A stretch of DNA of 64,000 nt. Origin: Phycisphaerales bacterium (GTDB taxonomy: Bacteria; Planctomycetota; Phycisphaerae; Phycisphaerales; UBA1924). The translations under genes and the position numbers were made by a program. The stretch spans positions 124,001-188,000 of the forward strand of contig JAJDDC010000102.1 of NCBI GenBank assembly GCA_029260515.1, written 5' to 3'. Positions 1-7,574 of this stretch are shown one piece after another. How positions within the stretch are numbered: the first letter of the stretch is position 1; every line of letters begins with the position of its first letter. Below the pieces are notes generated by a model. That model was given only the letters and a program-made list of their open reading frames with translations, had not been told where the DNA came from and did no database searches.

Positions 1-154
1 GATTGAAAATCGTTGCTCCATTTGTCGCGGCAAAGAACCCGGTCGCCTTCTCGATCGGGAACGAAATAATCGTGACCTTGTCGTTGAACGGGTTGCTGTC
101 CGGCGCCAGCGGGTTGTGCTTGGCAAACTTCGCCCAAGCACCACGAGCTTCCAT
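1..154 (-). CDS. Unidentified protein, N-terminal part, runs off left edge
   Basis: On the minus strand an ATG at 154 opens a frame that stays open to the window edge, giving about 51 residues rich in Asn, Phe, Lys and Ile (beginning MEARGAWAKFAKHNPL). The composition is that of a soluble protein and unlike the arginine-rich noise frames around it. No family is recognised. The DNA is clearly lower in GC than the rest of the window. The frame also remains open upstream of the ATG, but that stretch is arginine-rich and does not look coding. It reads away from tRNA-Asp, so it may belong to sequence inserted beyond that tRNA; this is inference. Start and identity are uncertain. Confidence 0.4.
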   Translation of the reverse strand, partial: MEARGAWAKFAKHNPLAPDSNPFNDKVTIISFPIEKATGFFAATNGATIFN

Positions 155-303
155 AGATCGACCCCGAGCGTCTCGACATGGTGCTCGTCTTGTGCTTCGA
201 TGCACCTTGGATAGAGACGTGCAGACCACGAATTCGAGGCTGGCATGCCCCAAGGGATTCCCCGGAGTACCGGATTCTTGGTCCGGAACTCTTCCAGGAC
301 GGT

Positions 304-337
304 GTGCGTCCACGTGCCGGACGCACTTTGGACGCAC
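304..337. repeat. Three copies of an 8-mer (GGACGCAC) beside tRNA-Asp
   Basis: GTGCGTCC at 304-311 is the inverse complement of GGACGCAC at 319-326 and 330-337, so one inverted and two direct copies fall within 34 bases. They lie about 75 bases beyond the 3' end of tRNA-Asp. Such clusters can be recombinase arm sites or regulator-binding sites; neither is shown here. Confidence 0.45.
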
Positions 338-370
338 TCGCCCGAACACCCTCCGAGATGCTCTTCGGCC

Positions 371-405
371 AAAAAGACACAAGCCCCTGCCAGGCAGGGG
401 CTTGT
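371..405 (-). terminator. Rho-independent terminator of tRNA-Asp
   Basis: A perfect 13-bp inverted repeat (379-391 and 393-405) around a single base is followed, on the minus strand, by a run of five T (371-375). It begins six bases past the tRNA 3' end and is the clearest intrinsic terminator in the window. Confidence 0.85.
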
Positions 406-410
406 TCAAG

Positions 411-484
<74 letters not shown>

Positions 485-514
485 GAAACCTTGCCGCCCA
501 TATGGCGGCTCGGA

Positions 515-542
515 AATGTACCCGCTCGTTCGCGTTGGTCAA
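515..542 (-). promoter_or_regulatory. Sigma-70-like promoter of tRNA-Asp
   Basis: On the minus strand TTGACC (542-537) and TACATT (520-515) are separated by 16 bases. They match the -35 and -10 consensus at five and four of six positions. Initiation would fall about 25 bases before the tRNA 5' end at 484. Confidence 0.6.
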
Positions 543-574
543 GCCCGTCATCGAAGCCGGGCACAACCACGCAC

Positions 575-594
575 GGCGCCCGGAGCCGGGCGCC
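575..594 (-). terminator. GC-rich hairpin after the small membrane protein gene
   Basis: A perfect 9-bp inverted repeat (575-583 and 586-594) starts six bases past the stop of the 68-residue gene. There is no T run, so it is either a weak intrinsic terminator or an RNA-stabilising hairpin. Confidence 0.4.
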
Positions 595-600
595 CGAGAA

Positions 601-807
601 TCATTCGTCCTGCAGCGAGATCCGACCCTCCTCCTGGAGCTTGAGCGGGTTGCCGTCGGGCGCCACTTTCGAGCCCGCGACCCACAGCAGCCCGACCGCG
701 ACGAGCATCGACACGATCCCCACGAACATCAGGGCCGTGTACACATCCGGGGCCGACCCCCGCGACTGGCGCCCCCCCGGCATCTGCATCCCGAACTGGC
801 TCATCAC
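601..807 (-). CDS. Small single-pass membrane protein (68 aa)
   Basis: The 68-residue product has one strong hydrophobic segment (about residues 26-47), a Gly/Gln/Met-rich N-terminus and a charged tail, suggesting a single-pass inner-membrane protein. It follows the coiled-coil membrane gene by 70 bases in the same direction, so the two are probably co-transcribed and may act together at the membrane. Two ATGs lie in tandem; either could be the start. No named family is recognised. Codon use and the fitting hairpin downstream support a real gene. Confidence 0.6.
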   Translation of the reverse strand: MMSQFGMQMPGGRQSRGSAPDVYTALMFVGIVSMLVAVGLLWVAGSKVAPDGNPLKLQEEGRISLQDE

Positions 808-877
808 GCGTCTCCAGGCGTCTCGTGACCCGAGGGCTCGCCGGAGCGAGCCGAGGGGCGGAACTCTCGTGCTCTTG

Positions 878-1744
878 CTACTCCAGGCGGCTCAGGACCG
901 TGTCGCCTGCCTGGATCGTGATGTCGCTCGACGAAAGGTTCAGGATCCGCCCGACCGACCAGTTCACGTCCGGCTCCTCGACGACCATCTCGCCCAGGTA
1001 CTTGTTGCCGCGGACCAGGTACAGCTTGTTGTTGGCGCCAACCCGGTCACGCTGCCCCAGCGAGACCTGCAGCAGCGTCGTGCCGTTCGAGTCGCGGGCG
1101 ACCCGCTCGACCACACCCCGGATCGCCGGGCCCTGGACCTCGACGGGGTTGGCCCCGCGGTTGGCCTGATCGATCGCCCCGCCACCGTTGCGGAGTACAC
1201 GGATCTGGTCCTGCATCGAGGCGATCTGCTCGCGGAGTGACCGCTGGGTCTGCTCGTACACGCGGAGACGGCTCTCCTGGTCGGACAACTCGTCCTCGAG
1301 GTCGAGCTTCTCGCCCCGCCAGCGGAGCTCGGAGACCCGCAGGTCCTGCAGCTCGTCGCGGTAGCTGTCGATGATCTTGGCCTGCGTGCCCGTCGCGACC
1401 ATCGCCTGGCTGATCTGCGAGCGGATCGAGTCGGCCTCGTGGCTCGCCTGCTCGGCCCGAACGAGCGCCTCGGAGAGGTCGCCGCCCATCTCGCGGATCG
1501 TGCCCTCGAGCGACGCGATCTGCTGACGCTGCGACTCGACGAGCTGGTTCTTCGCCTCCAACTCGCGGTCGAAGATCGACCGCTGCGCCGCCTCGGCCTC
1601 GGTCGCCGCGGTCCGCGCCGCCTTCATGTTGTTGTAATCGTCCACGACGCGCCCGGCGTTGGCCGTGTAGGAGATCGCGAGCGCCGCCATCAGCACGCTC
1701 AAGATCGCCGCGAACAGGACGAAGACCTTCGTCAGGATGTGCAC
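878..1744 (-). CDS. Membrane-anchored coiled-coil protein with C-terminal beta domain
   Basis: The 288-residue protein has an N-terminal membrane anchor (about residues 5-27), a long heptad-like, Gln/Glu/Arg-rich coiled coil (about 38-190) and a beta-rich end (about 205-288) with valine- and glycine-rich repeats. The layout resembles MreC-type scaffolds (anchor, coil, small beta barrel), but this is a shape similarity, not a family match. GTG at 1744 is chosen because AAGGAG lies seven bases upstream and the anchor starts immediately; the longer frame adds an arginine/proline-rich stretch that does not look coding. A periplasmic or cell-envelope role is likely. Confidence 0.7.
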   Translation of the reverse strand: MHILTKVFVLFAAILSVLMAALAISYTANAGRVVDDYNNMKAARTAATEAEAAQRSIFDRELEAKNQLVESQRQQIASLEGTIREMGGDLSEALVRAEQASHEADSIRSQISQAMVATGTQAKIIDSYRDELQDLRVSELRWRGEKLDLEDELSDQESRLRVYEQTQRSLREQIASMQDQIRVLRNGGGAIDQANRGANPVEVQGPAIRGVVERVARDSNGTTLLQVSLGQRDRVGANNKLYLVRGNKYLGEMVVEEPDVNWSVGRILNLSSSDITIQAGDTVLSRLE

Positions 1745-2072
1745 CGTCGTCTCCTTCGGCTCGACTGTTGCATCCGGGGGAAGGCGATCCCCCGCTCGTG
1801 TGTCTCTGTGTGCCCGTCCCAGGGGCGCCCGCGGCGCACGGACCACCCGGGCAGGTCGCTCTCCCGGGCCTCCCGGGCGTCCGCCATGCCCGGGGCCAAA
1901 CCCGCCCTGGCGGACGGGTCATGATGATAGCCGGGCGTCCCAGGGCAGGCGCGCCCAACGCGGCCCGACCCACCCACCCGGCGTCGGCCCGCGCCACTCC
2001 ATACGCACCCACGCCCGATCGGATCGGGCCCCGAGCACGCGATGACCCGCCCGGGCGGACTGTTTTTGGGGA
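1745..2072. other. Intergenic region, 328 bases, with two palindromes
   Basis: No convincing gene lies here. It holds an 8-bp inverted repeat (2013-2020 and 2022-2029) that could end transcription of the HEAT lipoprotein gene, and a 12-bp palindrome at 2047-2058. The promoter of the coiled-coil gene is presumably here too, but no clear -35/-10 pair is visible. Confidence 0.5.
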
Positions 2073-3155
2073 TCAGTCCGTCGTGCCCGGTGAGGCCGCG
2101 TGCCTGGCGGCGTTCTCCGCGGTCACCTCAAGCACCCCGGACGCCGCCGCCACCCGCACGATCGCGGCCTGGTCGCCCATCATCTGCTGGAGCTTGCCGA
2201 GGTTCTCCGGCTGGCGGGTCCTGCCGTACACCGCGGCCGACTGGGCGCGGACCGCGTCGATCTCGCTGGATCGGTACTCGTCGGCGATGAACGCCCCGTC
2301 ACGTAGGCCTAGCTTGGCCAGCGAGTCGGCGATCGCCAGCCGCACCTCCGCGGGCATCACCTGCTGGCCCTGGCCCCGGTACGCGGCCAGGTAGATGAGC
2401 TGGTCGATCGAGCCGCGGTCGCCCACCTCCCCGATGATCTGCACCGCCAGCGCCGTCGCCTCGAGCTGCTCGGGGCGCGAGGGGAACAGCGCCGCCCGGA
2501 TCGTCTGGAGTTCCTTGTCGTCGCCCAGCTTGATCATCGCCTCGGAGATCTGCAGCTCCAGGTGCCGCTGCTCGCCCGCCGTCGCCCGGGGCGCGGGTGA
2601 CATCGACGCGGTCCGCAGCAGCGGCATCGCGCTCCGCTCGCCCAACTCGCCGAGCACGAATGCCGCGTGCGCACGCACGCGGGCGTTGTTGTGCTCGAGC
2701 AGCATCCCTGCCAGAGGCGTCGGGTCGGTGTCCCGCCCGAGACGTCGCAGGGCGTAGATCGCCGAGGCACGAACGAAAGGCGACGGGTCGTCGCGGAGCG
2801 TGTCCACCGCCAGGGCGAACTGCTCGAGCCGCGCCCGCCCGACGACCATCGCCGCCACGGTCCGAACTCCCTCGTTGTGGTCGTACAGCGCCCGCGCGAC
2901 CGCCTCGTCCAGGCGCCCGGGCACGCCCTCGAGCGCCTCGATCGCGTTGGCCCGCACGAGGGCCGCGTCCGAGCCGGCCTCGTTGACGAGCAGGTCGATC
3001 GCGTCCTCACGGGCGATCGATGCCTGGACCAGCGGCGTGGTCGCCGAGGGCTCGGCCCGCGTGGGCCTGGTATTGGTCGCCTGCGTCTGGGCGCACCCGC
3101 TCACGATCACGCCAGCCGCCAGCGCCGACACCGCAATCCCCGTCATCCGTCGCAT
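2073..3155 (-). CDS. HEAT-repeat lipoprotein
   Basis: The 360-residue protein begins with a signal peptide ending in a lipobox, VSGC, with the lipidated Cys at residue 21. The rest is a chain of helical hairpins with the spacing of HEAT/PBS lyase-like repeats, for example VRANAIEALEG and VRAHAAFVLGELG. Such solenoids usually serve as protein-binding scaffolds, here on the periplasmic face of a membrane. The ATG at 3155 has GGGGAG about eight bases upstream and places the signal peptide correctly; an in-frame extension upstream is rejected. It lies 88 bases after lnt on the same strand. Its partner is unknown. Confidence 0.85.
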   Translation of the reverse strand: MRRMTGIAVSALAAGVIVSGCAQTQATNTRPTRAEPSATTPLVQASIAREDAIDLLVNEAGSDAALVRANAIEALEGVPGRLDEAVARALYDHNEGVRTVAAMVVGRARLEQFALAVDTLRDDPSPFVRASAIYALRRLGRDTDPTPLAGMLLEHNNARVRAHAAFVLGELGERSAMPLLRTASMSPAPRATAGEQRHLELQISEAMIKLGDDKELQTIRAALFPSRPEQLEATALAVQIIGEVGDRGSIDQLIYLAAYRGQGQQVMPAEVRLAIADSLAKLGLRDGAFIADEYRSSEIDAVRAQSAAVYGRTRQPENLGKLQQMMGDQAAIVRVAAASGVLEVTAENAARHAASPGTTD

Positions 3156-3243
3156 CGGGTATCTCCCCGTCTGAGTGTGTGTGGCGCCCGGGCCGGGCCT
3201 GGGGGCAGAGACGTCCTTCGACCCCGGAAGCGGGCCGGTTCGT

Positions 3244-4992
3244 TCATTGCATCGGCGTCTGGGCCTGTTTTGCTTTGACACGCCCGCCACCCAGCCCCGC
3301 CAGCAGCACCAGCGCGGCCCCCCCGAGGCCCGCCCAGCCCGCCAGATCGCCGATCCTGGCGTACGGCGTGAGCCCGGAGGCGAGCACGACGTCCTCGCTC
3401 AGGACGCCGTCCATCCGGTCGCCGACCGCCCCGGAATCCAGCGCCTCGCGGGCGATCCGCCCCCGGGCATCGATGACACACGAGATCCCGGTGTTGGCCG
3501 CCCGGACCATGGGCGTGCCCAGCTCGACGCACCGCCAGCGGGCGCACAGCAGGTGCGAACGCCGCCCGGCGCTCGAGGCGCCGAACCACCCGTCGTTGGT
3601 CAGATTGATCATCAGGCCCGCCGCCCGCCGCCCGTCCTCGAAGACGAGGCGCCGGCAGACCCCGGGCATCGTCGCCTCGAAGCAGATCGGCGTTGCGATC
3701 TCCATCGGCTCGCCATCCTCGAGCCGAACGCGGACGCGCTGCGGACGACCGCCCGGGGCCAGCTCGAAGCGCATCCCCTCGGCCCCGATCGCGAGCAGCC
3801 GGGCCTCGAGCCAGGGCCACGCGGAGATGTACGGCATGACCTCGCCGAACGGGGTCAGGTGGACCTTGTCGTACCGCGGCTCGGTCACCCGCCCGTTGTC
3901 GATCACGAACGCGGAGTTGTACACCGCGTCGGACTCGTAGCGGATGTGCCCGTCGGGGTCGGTCTCGATGCGGAGGTCGTCGTACGCCGTCGCGCCCACG
4001 AGCACGGGCACGCCCGCGCGTGCCTGCGCCGCGAGCAGGAGGTCTGTGAGCATTGTCGAGCCGATGTGCGTCGCGCCCTCGACGGGCTCGTCAAGGATCC
4101 AGACCAGGTCCGCCGCCCGCTCGGTCTCGACGGACTGCGCATCGAGCGTGTCGCCCGGGGCCATGGTCTCTGGCCAGACCACGAGATCGGGCCGGGGCTC
4201 GCCCACGACCGCCTCGCGCGTCAGCTCCAGGAACCGCTCGAAGTCACGCACACGCTGCGTGGGCGTCCACCCGATCTTGTTGTCCTGGGGCACGTTGGTC
4301 TGCACGACCGCGACGCGGAGCGTGCCCGCATCGCCCGGCTCGTACGCGAGGACCATCCCCAGCCCGCACCACGCGATGAAAACCACGCCCCCGATGAGCT
4401 GGCCCGCGCCCAGGCGCCCCCGCAGGCAGTCGGCCAGCAGCCCCGCCGCCAGGCACGCGAGCATCGAGACGCCGTACGCGCCGATGTACGCACCCGCCCA
4501 GCTCAGCCACTGGCCAGGCGCGCCGATCAGCGGCTGCCCCGCCAGGTACCAGGGGTACCCGTCGAAGGCGATCGCGCCACGCAGAAACTCCAGCCCCCCC
4601 CAGACGATCGGCGCCAGCAGCGTCATCGACACGCCGGGCCACCGACGCGTCGCGCGCGCGCAGATCCACACGAACAGCCCCGGGTACACGCACAGGTAGA
4701 TCACCATCGGGGCAAGCCCGGCGGGCGAGACCTCGCGGACCCACCACTGCGCCACGACCCAGAACGGCGCCGACCCAACCCCCGCCCAGAACGCCAGGCT
4801 CGCGGGGCGCACACGCCCCGCCGCGGCCAGCCACGCCAGGGGTGTGACCGCGAGCAGCGCCAGACCCCAGAGGTCGAAGGGTGGGAACGAGCCGATAGAG
4901 ATCGCGGCGTAGGCAAGCCCGCACAGCAGCGCAGCGCCGCGCCAGGCCCAGGGCCTGGGTATCGCCGGCGATTCGTCGCCGCCCTCACGCAT
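3244..4992 (-). CDS. lnt: Apolipoprotein N-acyltransferase
   Basis: Lnt transfers a third acyl chain to the N-terminal Cys of lipoproteins in the inner membrane. The 582-residue protein has about six hydrophobic segments in residues 18-215, then a nitrilase-like domain (about 225-520) and a last membrane segment near the C-terminus. The Glu-Lys-Cys triad is visible: E275 in VVWPETM, K376 in YDKVHLTPFGE and C437 in TPICFE. It is somewhat longer than the E. coli enzyme (about 510 residues). The start lies six bases after accD, so the two form an operon; the lipoproteins in this window are plausible substrates. Confidence 0.95.
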   Translation of the reverse strand: MREGGDESPAIPRPWAWRGAALLCGLAYAAISIGSFPPFDLWGLALLAVTPLAWLAAAGRVRPASLAFWAGVGSAPFWVVAQWWVREVSPAGLAPMVIYLCVYPGLFVWICARATRRWPGVSMTLLAPIVWGGLEFLRGAIAFDGYPWYLAGQPLIGAPGQWLSWAGAYIGAYGVSMLACLAAGLLADCLRGRLGAGQLIGGVVFIAWCGLGMVLAYEPGDAGTLRVAVVQTNVPQDNKIGWTPTQRVRDFERFLELTREAVVGEPRPDLVVWPETMAPGDTLDAQSVETERAADLVWILDEPVEGATHIGSTMLTDLLLAAQARAGVPVLVGATAYDDLRIETDPDGHIRYESDAVYNSAFVIDNGRVTEPRYDKVHLTPFGEVMPYISAWPWLEARLLAIGAEGMRFELAPGGRPQRVRVRLEDGEPMEIATPICFEATMPGVCRRLVFEDGRRAAGLMINLTNDGWFGASSAGRRSHLLCARWRCVELGTPMVRAANTGISCVIDARGRIAREALDSGAVGDRMDGVLSEDVVLASGLTPYARIGDLAGWAGLGGAALVLLAGLGGGRVKAKQAQTPMQ

Positions 4993-4998
4993 GGTGGA

Positions 4999-5841
4999 TT
5001 ACTTGCCCGCGTAGTCGATGACGCGGGCGAGCTCGTTGCGCAGCTCGTGCCGCGGCGTCACACGGTCCACCATCCCCGAGTCGCGCAGGAACTCCGACCG
5101 CTGGAACCCCTCGGGCAGGTCCTGGCGGATCGTCTGGCGGATCACCCGCGGGCCGGCAAAGCCGATGAGCGCCTCGGGCTCGGCGAAGATCACATCGCCG
5201 AGCATCGCGAACGAGGCCGTCACCCCGCCCGTGGTCGGGTCGGTGAGCACGGAGATGAACAGCCCGCCCGCGTCGTCGAAGCGCGCGAGGGCGGCGGAGG
5301 TCTTGGCCATCTGCATTAGGCTCAGGCCCGCCTCCTGCATCCGCGCGCCGCCCGAGCAACTCACGATCACGAGTGGCAGGTTCTTGGCGGTCGCGTGCTC
5401 GATGGAACGCGTCAGCTTCTCGCCCACGACCGAGCCCATCGAGCCCATCATGAACGTCAGGTCCAGGCACGCGAGCATCAGGGGGCGGCCCTTGACGAAC
5501 GCCTCGCCCGCGACGCACGCGTCCTTCTGGCCCGTGCGGATCTGCTCGGCTCGCACACGGTCGGGGTACGCCTTGATGTCGCGGAACCGGAGCGGGTCGG
5601 CCGGCGACAGGCCCTTGTACATCTCGCGGAACGACCCGGGGTCGGTCAGCTGGCGGACCCGCTCCTCCGCGCTGATGCGGAAGTGGCGCCCGCACTCGGG
5701 GCACACGTGCAGGTTCGCTTCCATCTGACGTCGGTAGATGAGCTGGGCGCACCCGGGGCAGCGCAGCCACAGCCCCTCGGGGATGACCGCCTTGCGGGCG
5801 GGCTTCATCTGCGTCCAGGTTCTCGTTGCAAGTTCGGGCAT
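4999..5841 (-). CDS. accD: Acetyl-CoA carboxylase carboxyltransferase beta subunit
   Basis: AccD and AccA together form the carboxyltransferase that makes malonyl-CoA, the first committed step of fatty-acid synthesis. The 280-residue protein has the N-terminal zinc ribbon (C28, C31, C47, C50) and the crotonase-like core, including CSGGARMQEG-type and DPTTGGVTASF motifs. The length is normal for the family. It is the first gene of an operon with lnt, linking acyl-chain supply with lipoprotein acylation, although this pairing may be incidental. No accA is in the window. Confidence 0.97.
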   Translation of the reverse strand: MPELATRTWTQMKPARKAVIPEGLWLRCPGCAQLIYRRQMEANLHVCPECGRHFRISAEERVRQLTDPGSFREMYKGLSPADPLRFRDIKAYPDRVRAEQIRTGQKDACVAGEAFVKGRPLMLACLDLTFMMGSMGSVVGEKLTRSIEHATAKNLPLVIVSCSGGARMQEAGLSLMQMAKTSAALARFDDAGGLFISVLTDPTTGGVTASFAMLGDVIFAEPEALIGFAGPRVIRQTIRQDLPEGFQRSEFLRDSGMVDRVTPRHELRNELARVIDYAGK

Positions 5842-5942
5842 GGTTCACGCTCCGTCGTGGAGCTCTCCACTCCCCTGAGCCAGGGCTCGATATGCGGCAT
5901 ATCCCGCCGCCCTCGAGGGCAGAAGCATATCCAATCGGGTCC

Positions 5943-6560
5943 TTAGGCCCCGGCGCGGGATCTTTCGTGGACGCCCGCCAGGTCCGCTCTCGTGAGTTCG
6001 TGTCGTGTCAGGGTTGGCTCGGCGGCCTCCCACAGCTCCGAGGAATCCCGGTCCTGAAGCCAGCACCGCACGACGCCCGCCGCGGAGGGGCGGGCAACGA
6101 TCGCGACGCCGGGCTCCGGGGATTTGATCTTCTCGAGCGCCCGGGCCAGGGCGCCGACGATCCGGTCCTCGCCGTCGGAGAACGCCTCGCCCTCGGGCGA
6201 GCGGACGCTCGTCGGGTCGTCGAGCCACTGGCGGTAGCTGCTCGGGCACCGGGCCTCGAGGTCCGCGCCCAGCACGCCCTCCCACAGCCCCATGCCGATT
6301 TCCTTCAACGCGGGCAGGGCCTTGACCTTCGCGCCTGTCGCCTCGGCGATCGCCGCGGCGGTTGCCCGGCTCGCCTCGTCGGGGGCGCACAGCACCACGC
6401 CGAGCTTCTGGCCCTCGATGGCCTCAACCTCGCGTCCGACCTCGTCGCGGCCCGCGTCGTCCATGGGCAGATCGGTCGCGCCGACGATCCGTCGTTCGCG
6501 GTCCCACGCCGAGCCGCCGGCCCGGAGGACCAGGAGCCTGAACAGGTTCGATTTGGCCAT
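5943..6560 (-). CDS. Histidine-phosphatase-fold protein lacking both catalytic histidines
   Basis: The 205-residue protein follows the phosphoglycerate-mutase/histidine-phosphatase layout: the N-terminal strand and loop, the second conserved Arg in CAPDEASRAT, the acid motif KEIGMGLWEG, and the late VVRC segment. The RHG signature, however, reads RAG (R13-A14-G15), and the late SHG motif reads RPSAAG, so neither the phospho-accepting nor the second His is present. It is therefore probably a non-catalytic family member, perhaps a binding or regulatory protein. The ATG at 6560 is chosen because the domain begins within ten residues of it; a 41-residue upstream extension is proline/arginine-rich. 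Ligand unknown. Confidence 0.75.
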   Translation of the reverse strand: MAKSNLFRLLVLRAGGSAWDRERRIVGATDLPMDDAGRDEVGREVEAIEGQKLGVVLCAPDEASRATAAAIAEATGAKVKALPALKEIGMGLWEGVLGADLEARCPSSYRQWLDDPTSVRSPEGEAFSDGEDRIVGALARALEKIKSPEPGVAIVARPSAAGVVRCWLQDRDSSELWEAAEPTLTRHELTRADLAGVHERSRAGA

Positions 6561-6813
6561 GGTGGGTGCGGGGAGCGAGGCGTGTCGCAGCGTCTTCAAC
6601 TCCCGGAACGTCCGGGGCCGCGGGCTCCTTCCGGCCTCCTGCTGATCGCGTCCGTTCGGGGCGCGAGGCGGTGAGTCTAGCATCGGCCCCAGGCGTCGCC
6701 AACGCCAGCCACCCCGCCGATTCGGATCTTTGTACGAGCTTTGATCGGCATATCGCGGAGGGCTGCACCGTGCGGGGGAGTCCCAGCCCCTCGGTGGCGC
6801 AAGAATCGTGGGA

Positions 6814-7494
6814 TTACCCCCCCCGCAGGCGTCCGATCACGTCGCCACGCTGTGCCGGGGGACGTCCGAATATTGCAGAAGCCGCCACCAGCACGTCGCA
6901 CCCGGCCTCGCGGACCCGGGCCGCGTTGTCGGGGCAGACCCCGCCGTCCATCTCGAGACGCTGGTCGTCGCGGAGGCGTTCGCGGGCCCAGCGGGTCGTG
7001 TCGAGCACCTCGTCCTTGAAGCGCTGCCCCGAGAAGCCGGGCACGACGCTCATCACCAGCACCATATCGACGTGCCCCAGCACGCCCTCGAGCGCCTCGG
7101 CGGGCGTGCCCGGGTTGATCGCGACGGCGGGCGACATGCCCGCGGCCCGGATCCGCTCGCACATCGTCTCGCCCTCCTCGCCCCCCGCGACCTCGACATG
7201 GAACGAGAGCAGGTTGGCGCCCGCGTCGCGGAAGGGACCGATGTAGGCCCCGGGATCCGTGACCATCAGATGGACGTCGAGGAACGTCTCGGGCATCGCG
7301 CGCCGGAGGTCCTCGCACAGACGCGGGCCCATCGTGAGGTTGGGCACGAAGTGCCCGTCCATCACGTCCAGGTGCAGGAGGTCCGCGCCCGCCTCGATCA
7401 CGCCCCGGCACTCCTCGCCCATACGCGCGAAGTCCGCCGACAGGATGGACGGGGCGACCAGCGGCAGGCGTGGCGGGTGGCGGATGTCGAGCAT
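6814..7494 (-). CDS. rpe: Ribulose-phosphate 3-epimerase
   Basis: Rpe interconverts ribulose 5-phosphate and xylulose 5-phosphate in the pentose phosphate pathway in the cytoplasm. The 227-residue protein has the TIM-barrel signatures APSILSADF, HLDVMDGHFVPN (metal-binding His and Asp) and the second catalytic Asp in LEMDGGV. The loop usually reading MSVNPGFGGQ is MSVVPGFSGQ here, with Val replacing Asn. The ATG at 7494 matches the normal family N-terminus; a 34-residue extension is arginine-rich and unlikely. It is divergent from the UDP-sugar pyrophosphorylase gene, with 80 bases between starts. Confidence 0.94.
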   Translation of the reverse strand: MLDIRHPPRLPLVAPSILSADFARMGEECRGVIEAGADLLHLDVMDGHFVPNLTMGPRLCEDLRRAMPETFLDVHLMVTDPGAYIGPFRDAGANLLSFHVEVAGGEEGETMCERIRAAGMSPAVAINPGTPAEALEGVLGHVDMVLVMSVVPGFSGQRFKDEVLDTTRWARERLRDDQRLEMDGGVCPDNAARVREAGCDVLVAASAIFGRPPAQRGDVIGRLRGG

Positions 7495-7574
7495 GCCGCG
7501 GACTCTACCCCCTCCGCACGCCCACCGCCGCGCCCCCACTACCATCGGGCGGACCCGACGAGAGGAGCCCCGGG

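Noticed and set aside
2047-2067. Palindrome followed by a T run on the plus strand, like a terminator
   Set aside because: No plus-strand gene lies upstream; for the minus-strand gene the T run is on the wrong side.
3175-5319. Open frame of 714 codons on the plus strand
   Set aside because: Antisense to lnt and accD; no domain pattern.
6677-6751. A 24-codon frame on the minus strand starting MPIKARTKIRIGG
   Set aside because: Too short, no supporting ribosome site or conservation evidence visible.
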